Source: Anaerolineae bacterium (GTDB taxonomy: Bacteria > Chloroflexota > Anaerolineae > 4572-78 > J111). From it: a stretch of DNA of 15,106 nt. Positions 1 through 7,419 of the stretch are shown piece by piece. The stretch lies in contig JAGRCC010000292.1 of the NCBI GenBank assembly GCA_020433785.1, positions 1 to 15,106 of the forward strand, in the 5' to 3' direction. The notes beneath the pieces were generated by a model, which was given only the letters and a program-made list of their open reading frames with translations, had not been told where the DNA came from and did no database searches. Position 1 is the stretch's first letter, and every line of letters begins with the position of its first letter. A program made the translations under genes and the position numbers.

Positions 1-105
1 GAAAATGAACATCCGTTTAGCCCACCCAGGTCGATTTATCGACGCTACATGACCGTCACCTATGGCAAGTCTCAGCTTGTCGTTAAGTATGTGCGAAGGA
101 GATTT

Positions 106-786
106 ATGACTATCAAAGATGCTTTTGATAAAGCCGCCAAAGCGTATGATGCGGCCAGAAAACAGTTGATCCCATGCTTTGATGATTTTTATGGGACAGC
201 TTTGGAGATAATCACCCTTTTAGAAACTGCTCCAACCAGGGTTCTTGATTTAGGCGCAGGAACCGGACTTTTCGCGTCGCTTGTGGCTCAATGTTATCCC
301 AACGCCGAATTTACCCTGTTTGATTTATCAGACGCTATGTTGGAACAGGCGAAACAGAGATTCGGCAATGACAACCCAAAAATAAAATACGTGGTTAAGG
401 ATTATGCCGCGGAGCCAATCGATGGCCAATATGATCTCATTATCTCGGCGCTGTCGATCCATCATTTATCGGATGCCGAAAAGGAGACCTTGTTTCAAAA
501 AATATTTTCGAGTTTGAATGACAACGGGTTGTTCATCAACGCCGATCAAGTTCTTGGCAAAACTCCGGCCGTTGAAAAAATCTATAGAGAGATGTGGTTG
601 AAGCAAGTAAAAGCAAGGGGTGTCTCCGACGCGACACTGGCATCCGCTTTGGAGAGAATGAAAGAAGATAAGATGTCAACCTTATCCCAGCAGTTGACGT
701 GGCTCAAACAGGCGAACTTTGCGGATGTGAATTGTTGGTATAAAAATTTTAGTTTTGCGGTTTATTCGGGGCGTAAGTATTTATAA
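106..786 (+). CDS. class I SAM-dependent methyltransferase
   Basis: The 226-residue product has the Rossmann methyltransferase pattern: glycine-rich motif I VLDLGAGTG at about residues 46-54, the acidic SAM-ribose strand FDLSDAML at 72-79, and YDLIISALSIHHL at 109-121, typical of the Methyltransf_12/25 group. It should be cytoplasmic and move a methyl group from SAM to a small molecule; the substrate cannot be read from the sequence. I chose the ATG at 106 over the in-frame ATG at 49 because AAGGAG (96-101) lies four bases upstream and homology to the family begins after it. The frame is open back to base 1, so a longer form cannot be excluded. The gene is more AT-rich than the operon it faces and has no partner in view. 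It ends 39 bases before the convergent gene, with no convincing terminator between them. Confidence 0.88.
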   Translation: MTIKDAFDKAAKAYDAARKQLIPCFDDFYGTALEIITLLETAPTRVLDLGAGTGLFASLVAQCYPNAEFTLFDLSDAMLEQAKQRFGNDNPKIKYVVKDYAAEPIDGQYDLIISALSIHHLSDAEKETLFQKIFSSLNDNGLFINADQVLGKTPAVEKIYREMWLKQVKARGVSDATLASALERMKEDKMSTLSQQLTWLKQANFADVNCWYKNFSFAVYSGRKYL

Positions 787-825
787 CTCATCTGTTCAAA
801 TTGGGGAATAAGGTTCAAACAAGCC

Positions 826-1593
826 TTACTCTATCGGGAGTATCCAAGATTTCGGTAAAAGGTTGTTTTGCTGTTGGGTTAAATCGACGGATGGGTCGAT
901 TAGCAACCGGCTTGAGCGGCCATTGAAGCTGACGTACGCCTCGGCTCGGATTTCGAGCTCGGATTGATGGGGGCCGGCCAGCCGCTTCTCCAAATAATGG
1001 GCGAATTCCAGAATCATATCGGGCTGAAACGACATCTGCTTTTCTTGCTGGTAGGTCAGGTAATCGCGGGGATAGACGGTCCATTCCTGGCCGGTGTTGG
1101 GGTCGCGGACGTGAAAGAGGGTGAAGCCGGTTTTTTCGACCAGCATCACGCGCCAGGAAAAGCGGAAGCCTTCTTCGGTCCAGAGGACGCTGCCGGGGTA
1201 CAGCCAATGGCGTAGGGGGATGAGGATTTGGAGGATGAAGAACAGGCTTAGCAGGATGAGAATGAGGCGTTCGGTTCGGGATGGTTGAGGGGAGTGATGG
1301 TTGTTATTGGGAGAATTCGAGGGGCGGTTTGAGGCGGAGGTTGTCGCCGTAGATAATGAGAGTGTCGAGATTTTAGTGGGTGAGATCGGGCTGAGGCCGG
1401 CTGAAGCCTCGACCCCGGAGGCAAAGGTTAATTTCATCGGCAGGAAGCGACCGGGAAGCGGGTGATCAACGCGAACGGACAGGCGGTGGAAAATCGTTCG
1501 GATGAACGTGATAGCCGCTTGGTAATCTTGTTCGGAAAAGAAGATAGCCGTGCAGGCGATCATAATCCATGGAAACATGCCGATGTGGAACAA
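826..1593 (-). CDS. C-terminal part of frameshifted vitamin K gamma-carboxylase-like (HTTM) protein
   Basis: This frame carries the second half of the carboxylase-like protein that begins at 2344. The apparent start is a TTG directly after a TAG, with no ribosome binding site, so it is probably not an independent gene. It opens with the conserved helix HIGMFPWIMIACTAIFF, which in human GGCX, as I recall it, follows the FHCMNSQLFS segment. A low-complexity Ser/Thr/Pro/Asn linker (fragment residues about 58-106) leads to another membrane helix (about 108-127). An extracytoplasmic domain follows with WTEEGFRFSW (138-147), DPNTGQEW (164-171) and LIDPSVDLTQ (231-240), which resemble the GGCX lumenal segments around WTNGLYGYSW and IFDPRVDIVQ. 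Homology therefore covers more than the membrane domain. The gene ends at TAA 39 bases from the convergent methyltransferase gene. Confidence 0.8.
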   Translation of the reverse strand: MFHIGMFPWIMIACTAIFFSEQDYQAAITFIRTIFHRLSVRVDHPLPGRFLPMKLTFASGVEASAGLSPISPTKISTLSLSTATTSASNRPSNSPNNNHHSPQPSRTERLILILLSLFFILQILIPLRHWLYPGSVLWTEEGFRFSWRVMLVEKTGFTLFHVRDPNTGQEWTVYPRDYLTYQQEKQMSFQPDMILEFAHYLEKRLAGPHQSELEIRAEAYVSFNGRSSRLLIDPSVDLTQQQNNLLPKSWILPIE

Positions 1594-2344
1594 CTAGGCC
1601 GGTCATCACGTGAAAGCCGATGACGGCCAGGTAGGCAGTGGGGCGTGTTTTACGCCACAGGAGAAAAAAGGGGATGGTTAGATCGTAAATGGCGCCGCTC
1701 CAACTCATCAGGTAGGCGAACCAGGCGTGATCGAACAGAAAGCCGATGATCGGAAAGTCAGTTTGGGCGGCCAGCCACAGCTTGAGCGGCATCGCTTGAA
1801 AAAGCCAATCGCCGTTGAGTTTGGCGATACCGGCAAAAACGTAGACCAGCGCCAACTGTAAGCGGATAGCGAAGAGGGTCCAGCGCGGTACAACGCCGGT
1901 TTTTAGCGCCGGCCACAGCCAGCTATCGAGGGAACCGCTGCGGTGCAGCGGCAAAAAAATCAGCAGAAAAGTGAGCAGCGAGATAAAGTAGTAATGGTTG
2001 AGGTAGTAGGTTTTATCGAGCAGTTCGGTGTAGGTGAAGAGTAAGAAAAAGACGATGATGGCGGCTCGGTACATAAACCCCAGCGCGATAAACAGCGCGG
2101 CAACGGCCACCAGCCCAAAAACCAGATACAACCCGACACCGGGCAGCGGTTTGACCCAGGCGAAGCCGTAATACGTAAAGTGGAATTCCGGCTTGAGATA
2201 AAACGCCTCAATCCAGCCGTTTGCCACAAAGCGAATCGTCCCGGCCAGCATCAACAGGCCGAACAGGACTCTGAAAACCACCAGCGGTAAAATCGAAACC
2301 GGCTGGCGTAGGTCCAGCAGCCGATCGATTAATTTAGTCGCCAT
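1466..2344 (-). CDS. vitamin K gamma-carboxylase-like (HTTM) membrane protein, N-terminal part before frameshift
   Basis: Last gene of the imelysin operon. Its ATG overlaps the end of the second imelysin gene by 11 bases, suggesting translational coupling. The frame encodes several membrane helices and hallmarks of the HTTM/VKG_Carbox family: LNHYYFISLLTFLLIF (115-130) matches the NHSY region of human GGCX, and VFAGIAKLNGDWL (169-181) matches IAGVKKLDADWV. By that alignment K175 corresponds to the GGCX catalytic Lys218, which deprotonates vitamin K hydroquinone. Residues 1-250 are genuine; the last 42 are out-of-frame read-through. Removing one base (C1594 on the plus strand) joins FHVMTGL to LFHIGMFPW and gives one 505-residue protein from 2344 to 826. 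The protein may be inactive in this genome, or the break may be a sequencing error. Substrate and activity in bacteria are unknown; an epoxidase or quinone-related role is as plausible as carboxylation. Confidence 0.85.
   Translation of the reverse strand: MATKLIDRLLDLRQPVSILPLVVFRVLFGLLMLAGTIRFVANGWIEAFYLKPEFHFTYYGFAWVKPLPGVGLYLVFGLVAVAALFIALGFMYRAAIIVFFLLFTYTELLDKTYYLNHYYFISLLTFLLIFLPLHRSGSLDSWLWPALKTGVVPRWTLFAIRLQLALVYVFAGIAKLNGDWLFQAMPLKLWLAAQTDFPIIGFLFDHAWFAYLMSWSGAIYDLTIPFFLLWRKTRPTAYLAVIGFHVMTGLVVPHRHVSMDYDRLHGYLLFRTRLPSGYHVHPNDFPPPVRSR
1591..1597 (-). other. frameshift splitting the carboxylase-like gene
   Basis: Read on the minus strand, codon CTA (Leu250, 1597-1595) is followed by a single surplus G (C1594 on plus) and then TTG TTC CAC ATC GGC, which continues the family homology in the next frame. 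With the extra base the true frame meets TAG and the protein drifts into unrelated sequence. The site has a GTTGTT repeat but no homopolymer run, so it is not a typical long-run sequencing artefact. Confidence 0.8.
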
Positions 2345-3554
2345 CGCTGTCGCTAAAGGTCATGGTGACTGCCAGATGATTAGCCATATCAGCTTTGATC
2401 AAAACGATCAGCTTACGGGCCTCGTTGTAAACCAGCTCTACCTGGTCGGGCTGGTTCTCCATCGCCTGGTGAAGCGGTTCATCGATGGCCTCCAGCGCAG
2501 CCTGTGTCGTCTCGATTTGGGCGTTAATCACTTTCGACAGCGGCTGGCCTTCGTACTCGGCCCCCAGGTAGTCGAGGTAGTCATCAAAGCCCAACTGCTG
2601 GCCAGCTGAGCCGTCGCCGTTAAAAACGTTGGCAAAGCCCTCAAAGTTGCTGTGCAGCAGTTGGCCGGAGATGCCGCTCATCTCCGCCTCGACTAGCTCC
2701 GGTCGAACCCCGGCCTGAGACGTTTTCCCCAACGGGTGCCCAATTTTTCGTTTGACGATATCTTCCAGGCTGGCGGTCATTTGATTGACCAGCAAGCTGA
2801 TCGAAGCTTGGGGATCGCCGCTGTCCGCATCGGCGTTGATAAACATCTGGGCGTAATTGTCACCCTCGGCGGCCCAAATGTTGAGTAACTCTTCGGCTTT
2901 GCTATGAGTATTCTCCGCAGCGGCCACTAGATATTGCATCCGTTTTGGACCAGCCGGGCCATCCGTAAAACTGCTGACCACCTGAGCGTTGCCCGCCGGA
3001 TTGAAAATCAGATACTCGATAGCCGGCAGCCCCTTGGTGGTAGAGCCGTTGGCGTCGATCATCGGCTCATCGATGGCCTCTTGTTCGGCGATGAATTTTT
3101 CGATAAAGTCAACGTTGGTCGGCCACTTGTCGATTTTGTTGTAGATCTCCATAAATGACACTAAATCGCCGTTGGGTTTGCGAAAGGAACCCAGCTCAAA
3201 AAAAATGGCCTTGTTCCAGGTCATTGTGGCCTGCTGCCAGGCTTGTTGAACGGCTTCTAAGTTCGCCTCGGTGGGGTCATCGCGAAACTGGTGGGTGGCG
3301 TCTTTCAGGGCGGCGGCCTGTTCCTCAAAATCTTGGAGCAGCGGCACAATCACATTGTCGGCCATATTGACCAGCAGGGCATGGCGATCAAATCCGCTGC
3401 CGATGACCGTTTCCTCGGTAGGCGGCGCGGGCTCCTGGGTTTCAGAGGCTTCGGGCTGCGCCGATGAGGCGCAACCGGCGAGGAGCAAACAAATTAGCCC
3501 GATTAAACTCAAGGTGAGCATCGAGCGAGGGGTTAGAGGGTTAGAACGCTTCAC
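2334..3554 (-). CDS. imelysin family lipoprotein lacking the motif histidine
   Basis: The 406-residue product is a lipoprotein of the imelysin (peptidase M75-like) fold. It starts at a GTG preceded by AAGAAAGG eight bases upstream (3563-3570). A longer ATG-initiated reading to 3938 would run through the di-heme gene and is not credible. A signal peptide ends in the lipobox LLAGC (C28), followed by a Pro/Glu/Thr-rich tether (29-50) and the helical domain. The usual GxHxxE motif appears as GLPAIE (175-180), so Pro177 stands where the metal-ligand histidine is expected. This degenerate form is seen in some imelysin subfamilies and suggests a partner or structural role rather than the same metal chemistry as the first imelysin. 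The gene lies 23 bases after the di-heme gene and overlaps the next gene by 11 bases. Imelysins are linked to bacterial iron uptake, but their mechanism is not settled. Confidence 0.88.
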   Translation of the reverse strand: MKRSNPLTPRSMLTLSLIGLICLLLAGCASSAQPEASETQEPAPPTEETVIGSGFDRHALLVNMADNVIVPLLQDFEEQAAALKDATHQFRDDPTEANLEAVQQAWQQATMTWNKAIFFELGSFRKPNGDLVSFMEIYNKIDKWPTNVDFIEKFIAEQEAIDEPMIDANGSTTKGLPAIEYLIFNPAGNAQVVSSFTDGPAGPKRMQYLVAAAENTHSKAEELLNIWAAEGDNYAQMFINADADSGDPQASISLLVNQMTASLEDIVKRKIGHPLGKTSQAGVRPELVEAEMSGISGQLLHSNFEGFANVFNGDGSAGQQLGFDDYLDYLGAEYEGQPLSKVINAQIETTQAALEAIDEPLHQAMENQPDQVELVYNEARKLIVLIKADMANHLAVTMTFSDSDGD

Positions 3555-3577
3555 AAACGTGACCTTTCTTGGGTGTA

Positions 3578-5017
3578 TTACAAAGATTTCAAAAACGCAA
3601 TCAAGGCGTCGCGATCGGCCTGGTTCATATTCAGGAAAATGTCTTTGGCCGCTTCGGCTTCGCCGCCGTGCCACAGGATGGCCTCGGTTAAGTTTCTGGC
3701 CCGGCCGTCGTGTAGGTAATAGCTGTGTTTGTTGACCGTCTCGATCAGGCCGATGCCCCACAACGGCGGCGTGCGCCATTCGCTGCCGGTGGCTTGAAAG
3801 TCGGGCCGCTTGTCGGCTAAGCCGTCGCCCATATCGTGCAGCAGTAAATCGGTGTAGGGGTGGATAGTTTGGTGGGAGAGAGTGGGAATCGACGGGTGAA
3901 TGCCGGTTTGTAGGACCGGCGTGTGACAGGCCGTGCATTGGGCGTCGGTGAAAAGTATTTGGCCTTGCCGGACGGTTTCATCTTGCCAATCGCGCTGAGC
4001 CGGCACGGCCAGCGAACTGGCGTAGAGGACGACCTTGAGCAAGTCATCATCGGCGATTTCCGGTTGGCCGCCATTGGCTGCGTCCAGACATTCAGTTTGC
4101 GGGATGGCGCACTCTTGGTCCGGAAACAACGTGGTCGAGATGCCGATGTCGCCGACAAAAGCGCCGGCCACCTGCTGGAGGACGTGCGGCTGGTTAGCTT
4201 TCCAGCCGAAGCGACCCAGAGCCATGCGGTTGTTGAAAGCATCCCAGACGTAGTTCGGCCGGCCGGAGATGCCGTCGCCATCGGCGTCGGTCGGGTCGGC
4301 CAGAGCCAAGATGGTTTCTTCCGGCACGGCTTCGAGCAAACCCATGCCGATCATCTGGTTGGCGACGCGCGGCGACATCATCGTTTCCGGGTGAAGGTCG
4401 CCGTAGGCCAGGTTAACCAATTTGTAGGTGGGTTCTCGCAGACTGTACGCTTCGCCGTCGGCAAAGGCGCCGGTGATTTCACTGTAAACCACCTGGATTG
4501 AGCCTTCGGCGGGTGTGTCGTTAATCGCTTGGTCTTGGAACTGGCCGCCGTAGGTCGGTTCCGGCAGGGGCGCTTTGTGGATATCGGAGCCGGGAATGCT
4601 GAGGCGGATGAGAAAACCGGTGGACAATTCACCGTCCTTTTCCGGCGGTCGGCCTCGACCGTCTTTGAAATGACAGCCCGCACAGGAGCGCGAGTTGAAC
4701 AGTGGGCCTAAGCCATCGCGGGCGGTGGTCGAGGCCGGGGCGGTCACCCAGTTTTGATTGAAGAAGGAGTTGCCCACAAAGAAGAGCAGCCCGTCGTGGC
4801 GCTCCAGGCCGGGTGCCGGCTGGCCGAAGGCATTGGGTGTGGTGTTGAACACCGTGGCTTGCCCGCCCAATAATTCTTCGCCGGCTTCCGGGATATCGCT
4901 GTCGGTGACAGGTTCCGGATTGGCCGTGTTACAAGCGGCGAAAAGGAGCAGCAGACCGGACAAGGCTAAAATTATAAAAACGGATACGGTTATTGATCGT
5001 CGCAATTTTTTGCTCAC
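3578..5017 (-). CDS. di-heme oxidoreductase lipoprotein (DUF1111 / thiol oxidoreductase-like)
   Basis: The 479-residue product begins with a basic n-region and hydrophobic stretch ending in a lipobox (LFAAC, C29), so it is probably lipid-anchored outside the membrane. Two c-type heme sites are visible, CAGCH at 112-116 and CTACH at 361-365, with conserved LLLHDMGDGLAD (391-402, possible His/Met ligands) and YLHDGRARNLTEAILWHGG (434-452). These features define the DHOR/DUF1111 family, related to MauG and di-heme peroxidases. In some bacteria this family is encoded between imelysin genes, which suggests it handles electrons for a shared extracytoplasmic iron or redox process; that role is inferred. 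The start is GTG at 5017. There is no Shine-Dalgarno sequence: the eight bases before the start are TTTCCTGA and directly beyond them lies a perfect 18-bp hairpin. Confidence 0.92.
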   Translation of the reverse strand: MSKKLRRSITVSVFIILALSGLLLLFAACNTANPEPVTDSDIPEAGEELLGGQATVFNTTPNAFGQPAPGLERHDGLLFFVGNSFFNQNWVTAPASTTARDGLGPLFNSRSCAGCHFKDGRGRPPEKDGELSTGFLIRLSIPGSDIHKAPLPEPTYGGQFQDQAINDTPAEGSIQVVYSEITGAFADGEAYSLREPTYKLVNLAYGDLHPETMMSPRVANQMIGMGLLEAVPEETILALADPTDADGDGISGRPNYVWDAFNNRMALGRFGWKANQPHVLQQVAGAFVGDIGISTTLFPDQECAIPQTECLDAANGGQPEIADDDLLKVVLYASSLAVPAQRDWQDETVRQGQILFTDAQCTACHTPVLQTGIHPSIPTLSHQTIHPYTDLLLHDMGDGLADKRPDFQATGSEWRTPPLWGIGLIETVNKHSYYLHDGRARNLTEAILWHGGEAEAAKDIFLNMNQADRDALIAFLKSL

Positions 5018-5025
5018 TTCAGGAA

Positions 5026-5069
5026 ATGGTCAGTGGTCAGTGATAAATTTTTCACTGACCACTGACCAT
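5026..5069. repeat. perfect 18-bp inverted repeat built from TGGTCAG units
   Basis: Left arm ATGGTCAGTGGTCAGTGA (5026-5043) and right arm (5052-5069) are exact reverse complements around an eight-base AT-rich loop. Each arm holds two tandem TGGTCAG heptamers. There is no adjacent T-run in either direction, so it is not a standard terminator. It lies eight bases upstream of the di-heme GTG start, inside the operon, and looks like a copy of a dispersed palindromic repeat. In RNA it would form a very stable stem next to the start codon. Confidence 0.85.
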
Positions 5070-5132
5070 GCTTAATTCAATCGATAAATCATAAGTTGCT
5101 TGGCCCGGATTGCCAAATTCGAGCCAAAGCGG

Positions 5133-5151
5133 AAAGGGGGTAGTCCCCTTT
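5133..5151. repeat. short GC-rich hairpin in the imelysin-1/di-heme gap
   Basis: AAAGGGG (5133-5139) and CCCCTTT (5145-5151) pair across a five-base loop. It lies 33 bases beyond the stop codon of the first imelysin gene in the direction of transcription. The T-run after it is short (CCCCTTTCC), so at best it is a weak attenuator or an mRNA 3'-end protecting stem. With the 18-bp hairpin it makes this 166-base gap unusually structured for an operon interior. Confidence 0.45.
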
Positions 5152-5183
5152 AGACCTGGCGTAACCGGCTGGGGTGCTGGTGT

Positions 5184-6431
5184 TTACTCGGGCAGAGCGG
5201 TGTTAATGGTTAACCCCAAATCGGAGCTGACTTCGGCAATTTTGTCGCCGCTGTCTTGTAGAACCGTGACCACTTCCAGAATTTGCGGGCGCTCATCGGC
5301 TAGAACGATAGCTTGATCGAACGGGACGTGGATGCTGTTGACTTGCTGCAAAGTGGTATCCAGCAGGGCGACCAGCTCTCCATTCAAATCGGGGTTGACT
5401 GCGGCAATGACATCGGCCAGGGAGGTGCCTCTGACGGTGGAGCCATCGACCCGGGTGTACTCACCCATATAAACGTTGTAGATACCCTGGGCGTTGGTGA
5501 TAATGTCACGGTGGGTGTTGTCGCTGAAGCAGGAGTGTTCGTCTTCCTGATCTTGGTTGTCGTAGGCGGTGAAGATACGCTCGCCGGCCAGCTCCGACTT
5601 ACTCAGCACGCCGATGCCGGTGAAGATTTTTTGCAGGGCGTCGTGCGGCGGTTGGCTCAAGAAGTCGGCGCGATAGTTGCCCTCGACGGCCGGGTCCCAG
5701 GCCTCTTTTAATTCAGCCAAATCTTCGACCAGTAGCTCGGCGGCTGTTTGTAAGTAGAGGGCGCGCCGATCCGGGTTGGGCGCGGTGCCATCGGCGACGT
5801 AATCGGTATAAGGCCGGTTACCCGCGCCGTCGCTGCTCAAATCCTGGCCCCACAGCAAAAACTCGATGGCGTGGAAGCCGGTGCTGATGTTCTCTTCGGC
5901 GCCGACCTCGTTAAGCGAGATCAGTAGTTCTTTATCAATGGTCGGGTAGGTTTCGGTATCGTTGATGATGCCGCTGTTGTCTTCGCCGTCAACGTAGTCG
6001 ATATAAACCTCATCCAGCGGCCAGGCATTGATTAAGCCTTCCGGGCCGTCCTCGTCGTCGATGGGGCCGCCGTAAAAGCGGAAGGCCTCGGTCTGGCCGT
6101 AAGGCTCGCGGGCGGCCAGCCAGGCCTCTTTGGCCGCTTGCATGGTCTCGGCGGTAGGGTCGGCCACAAAGGCATCGATCTTATCTTGCAGATCGACCGC
6201 CAAGTTGTAGGCATCCTCATACGTGGCGAAAACGATGGCGGCGTAGGTTTCGACGGCGGCTGATTTGAGCGCGTCTAAATCAGCCGTTTCTTCAACCGCA
6301 TCGGCTTCTTGGGTTTCGGTCGGCTCTGCGGCAGTGGTCTCAGCGGTGGGCGCAGTATTGCCACAGGCGGCTGCCAGAACGACAGTCACCCCCAAAAAGA
6401 TGGTGACCATCACATGATTAAACAGTTTCAC
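5184..6431 (-). CDS. imelysin (IrpA/M75-like) iron-regulated lipoprotein
   Basis: First gene of the operon; the product has 415 residues. The start is a GTG with AAGGAG (6439-6444) seven bases upstream. A signal peptide ends in LAAAC (C23), followed by a Thr/Glu/Ala-rich acidic tether (about 24-52) and the imelysin domain. The diagnostic GxHxxE motif is intact as GFHAIE (185-190) followed by FLLWGQD, giving His187 and Glu190 as likely metal ligands. A second conserved patch, DQEDEHSCFSDNTH (294-307), is typical of IrpA/ICMP members. Homologues are iron-regulated and needed for growth under iron limitation in some cyanobacteria and proteobacteria; peptidase activity is not established for most. 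The mature protein should sit on the outer face of the cytoplasmic membrane. Its sequence differs strongly from the second imelysin of the operon, so the pair is not a recent duplication. Confidence 0.92.
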   Translation of the reverse strand: MKLFNHVMVTIFLGVTVVLAAACGNTAPTAETTAAEPTETQEADAVEETADLDALKSAAVETYAAIVFATYEDAYNLAVDLQDKIDAFVADPTAETMQAAKEAWLAAREPYGQTEAFRFYGGPIDDEDGPEGLINAWPLDEVYIDYVDGEDNSGIINDTETYPTIDKELLISLNEVGAEENISTGFHAIEFLLWGQDLSSDGAGNRPYTDYVADGTAPNPDRRALYLQTAAELLVEDLAELKEAWDPAVEGNYRADFLSQPPHDALQKIFTGIGVLSKSELAGERIFTAYDNQDQEDEHSCFSDNTHRDIITNAQGIYNVYMGEYTRVDGSTVRGTSLADVIAAVNPDLNGELVALLDTTLQQVNSIHVPFDQAIVLADERPQILEVVTVLQDSGDKIAEVSSDLGLTINTALPE

Positions 6432-6750
6432 TTCATCACTCCTTTTTGATGTTGAGATAAGCTAATAAGCAGGTCTAATAGTAGCGAGTCTTGGGGCGGG
6501 TAGCAATAGCTCTCTGTTAACCACGTTTCTTCGAGCGGCTAATTTCGTTGCTAACCCTGGCACCGACCGGTGTTAACTTGGGTTAGAAGCGCTATTTTGG
6601 ATAGTTGGTGTAAAAGTAACCGAATTCCCGGTTCCTGATTTAGGGAGGTTAAAATAGGGTCAACTCACATCCTCGTTCAAATCTGCAAAAAATTTGATGA
6701 TCGAGTATGATAAAGGGTATAGAAAATTTGGGGGTGCGAGCGAACGTCTC
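6432..6750. promoter_or_regulatory. divergent intergenic region with compound palindrome
   Basis: This 319-base stretch separates the imelysin operon (minus) from the kinase/regulator pair (plus), so it should hold both promoters. I cannot point to convincing -35/-10 pairs. The clearest structure is a nested palindrome: CTAACCC (6551-6557) and GGGTTAG (6580-6586) enclose CACCG-AC-CGGTG (6561-6572). A weaker AACCG/CGGTT stem lies at 6618-6633. I see no classical Fur box. A GGGAGG near 6642 has no suitable start codon after it in the kinase frame. Confidence 0.4.
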
Positions 6751-7401
6751 ATGCGATTATCTTTTATTGGAATGTCAGGTACAGGGAAATCACATTGGTC
6801 AAGCCAACTGGTCGAACAGGGCTATCAGCGTTTTTGTTGCGATGATTTAATCGAACAGCGGTTGAAACCGGAATTAACTGCATCAGATGGTATGACCATT
6901 TCTATGGGGGCGTGGATGGGGTTTCCCTATGAAACCCACTATCCGGAACGTGAGGCCAAATATTTGCGTTATGAAGTGGGAATTCTGACAGAGATTTTGA
7001 GTTATATTGAAGCTAATCCCCGCCATAATCGTAACATTATTATCGATACCACCGGTAGCGTCATCTACACCGGCAATGACCTGCTTGAGCGTTTGAAAAA
7101 ATTAACCACTATCGTTTACCTTGATACGCCGCTGGCAGTGCAGGAACGGATGCGCTCGGCCTACTGCACCAATCCGGCCCCGGTGGTATGGCGGGAAAAA
7201 TTTAACCAGCAGCCCGACGAAACGCACGAAGCTGCTCTGGCCCGGTGCTATCCTGATTTATTAGCATCGCGCACCCACGAATATAAAAAATGGGCCGATA
7301 TTACGTTGGATTATCACCAGCTCAGACAGCCAACTTTTGGCGTTGATGATTTTCTTAATGAACTTAGTCATATTTATCCGGTTGTTGAGAAGGCCTTTTA
7401 A
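6751..7401 (+). CDS. P-loop shikimate kinase-like protein
   Basis: The 216-residue product begins MRLSFIGMSGTGKS, a Walker A motif (residues 7-14) placed at the N-terminus as in shikimate/gluconate-type small-molecule kinases. FCCDDLIE (28-35) and IIIDTTGSVIYTG (97-109) follow, and the TIVYLDTP strand (120-127) is where this class has its next conserved strand. It lacks the full set of AroK substrate residues that I would look for, so it is probably a related kinase of unknown substrate, not the aromatic-pathway enzyme. The ATG at 6751 fits the usual start of this family; an in-frame ATG at 6694 would add 19 residues and also has no clear ribosome binding site. The stop lies 18 bases before the MalT-like regulator, so the two genes are probably cotranscribed. 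Confidence 0.75.
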   Translation: MRLSFIGMSGTGKSHWSSQLVEQGYQRFCCDDLIEQRLKPELTASDGMTISMGAWMGFPYETHYPEREAKYLRYEVGILTEILSYIEANPRHNRNIIIDTTGSVIYTGNDLLERLKKLTTIVYLDTPLAVQERMRSAYCTNPAPVVWREKFNQQPDETHEAALARCYPDLLASRTHEYKKWADITLDYHQLRQPTFGVDDFLNELSHIYPVVEKAF

Positions 7402-7419
7402 CTTAAATGGACGGTAACG

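Noticed and set aside
1..52. Possible 3' end of an upstream gene in frame 2, ending at TGA 50-52 with RLAHPGRFIDAT
   Set aside because: Only 16 codons are visible and no family can be assigned with confidence; an open frame this short is expected by chance.
815..1207. Arg/Pro-rich reading frame on the minus strand
   Set aside because: It overlaps the carboxylase-like C-terminal domain, which shows clear homology in its own frame; composition is typical of a shadow frame.
3555..3938. Long N-terminal extension of the second imelysin gene to an ATG at 3938
   Set aside because: It lies inside the di-heme gene in another frame, is Arg/Pro/His-rich in the manner of a shadow frame, and precedes a clear lipoprotein signal peptide with its own ribosome binding site.
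6432..6690. Fur box or other iron-responsive operator upstream of the imelysin operon
   Set aside because: No stretch resembles the GATAATGATAATCATTATC-like consensus (19 bases) closely enough to claim it.
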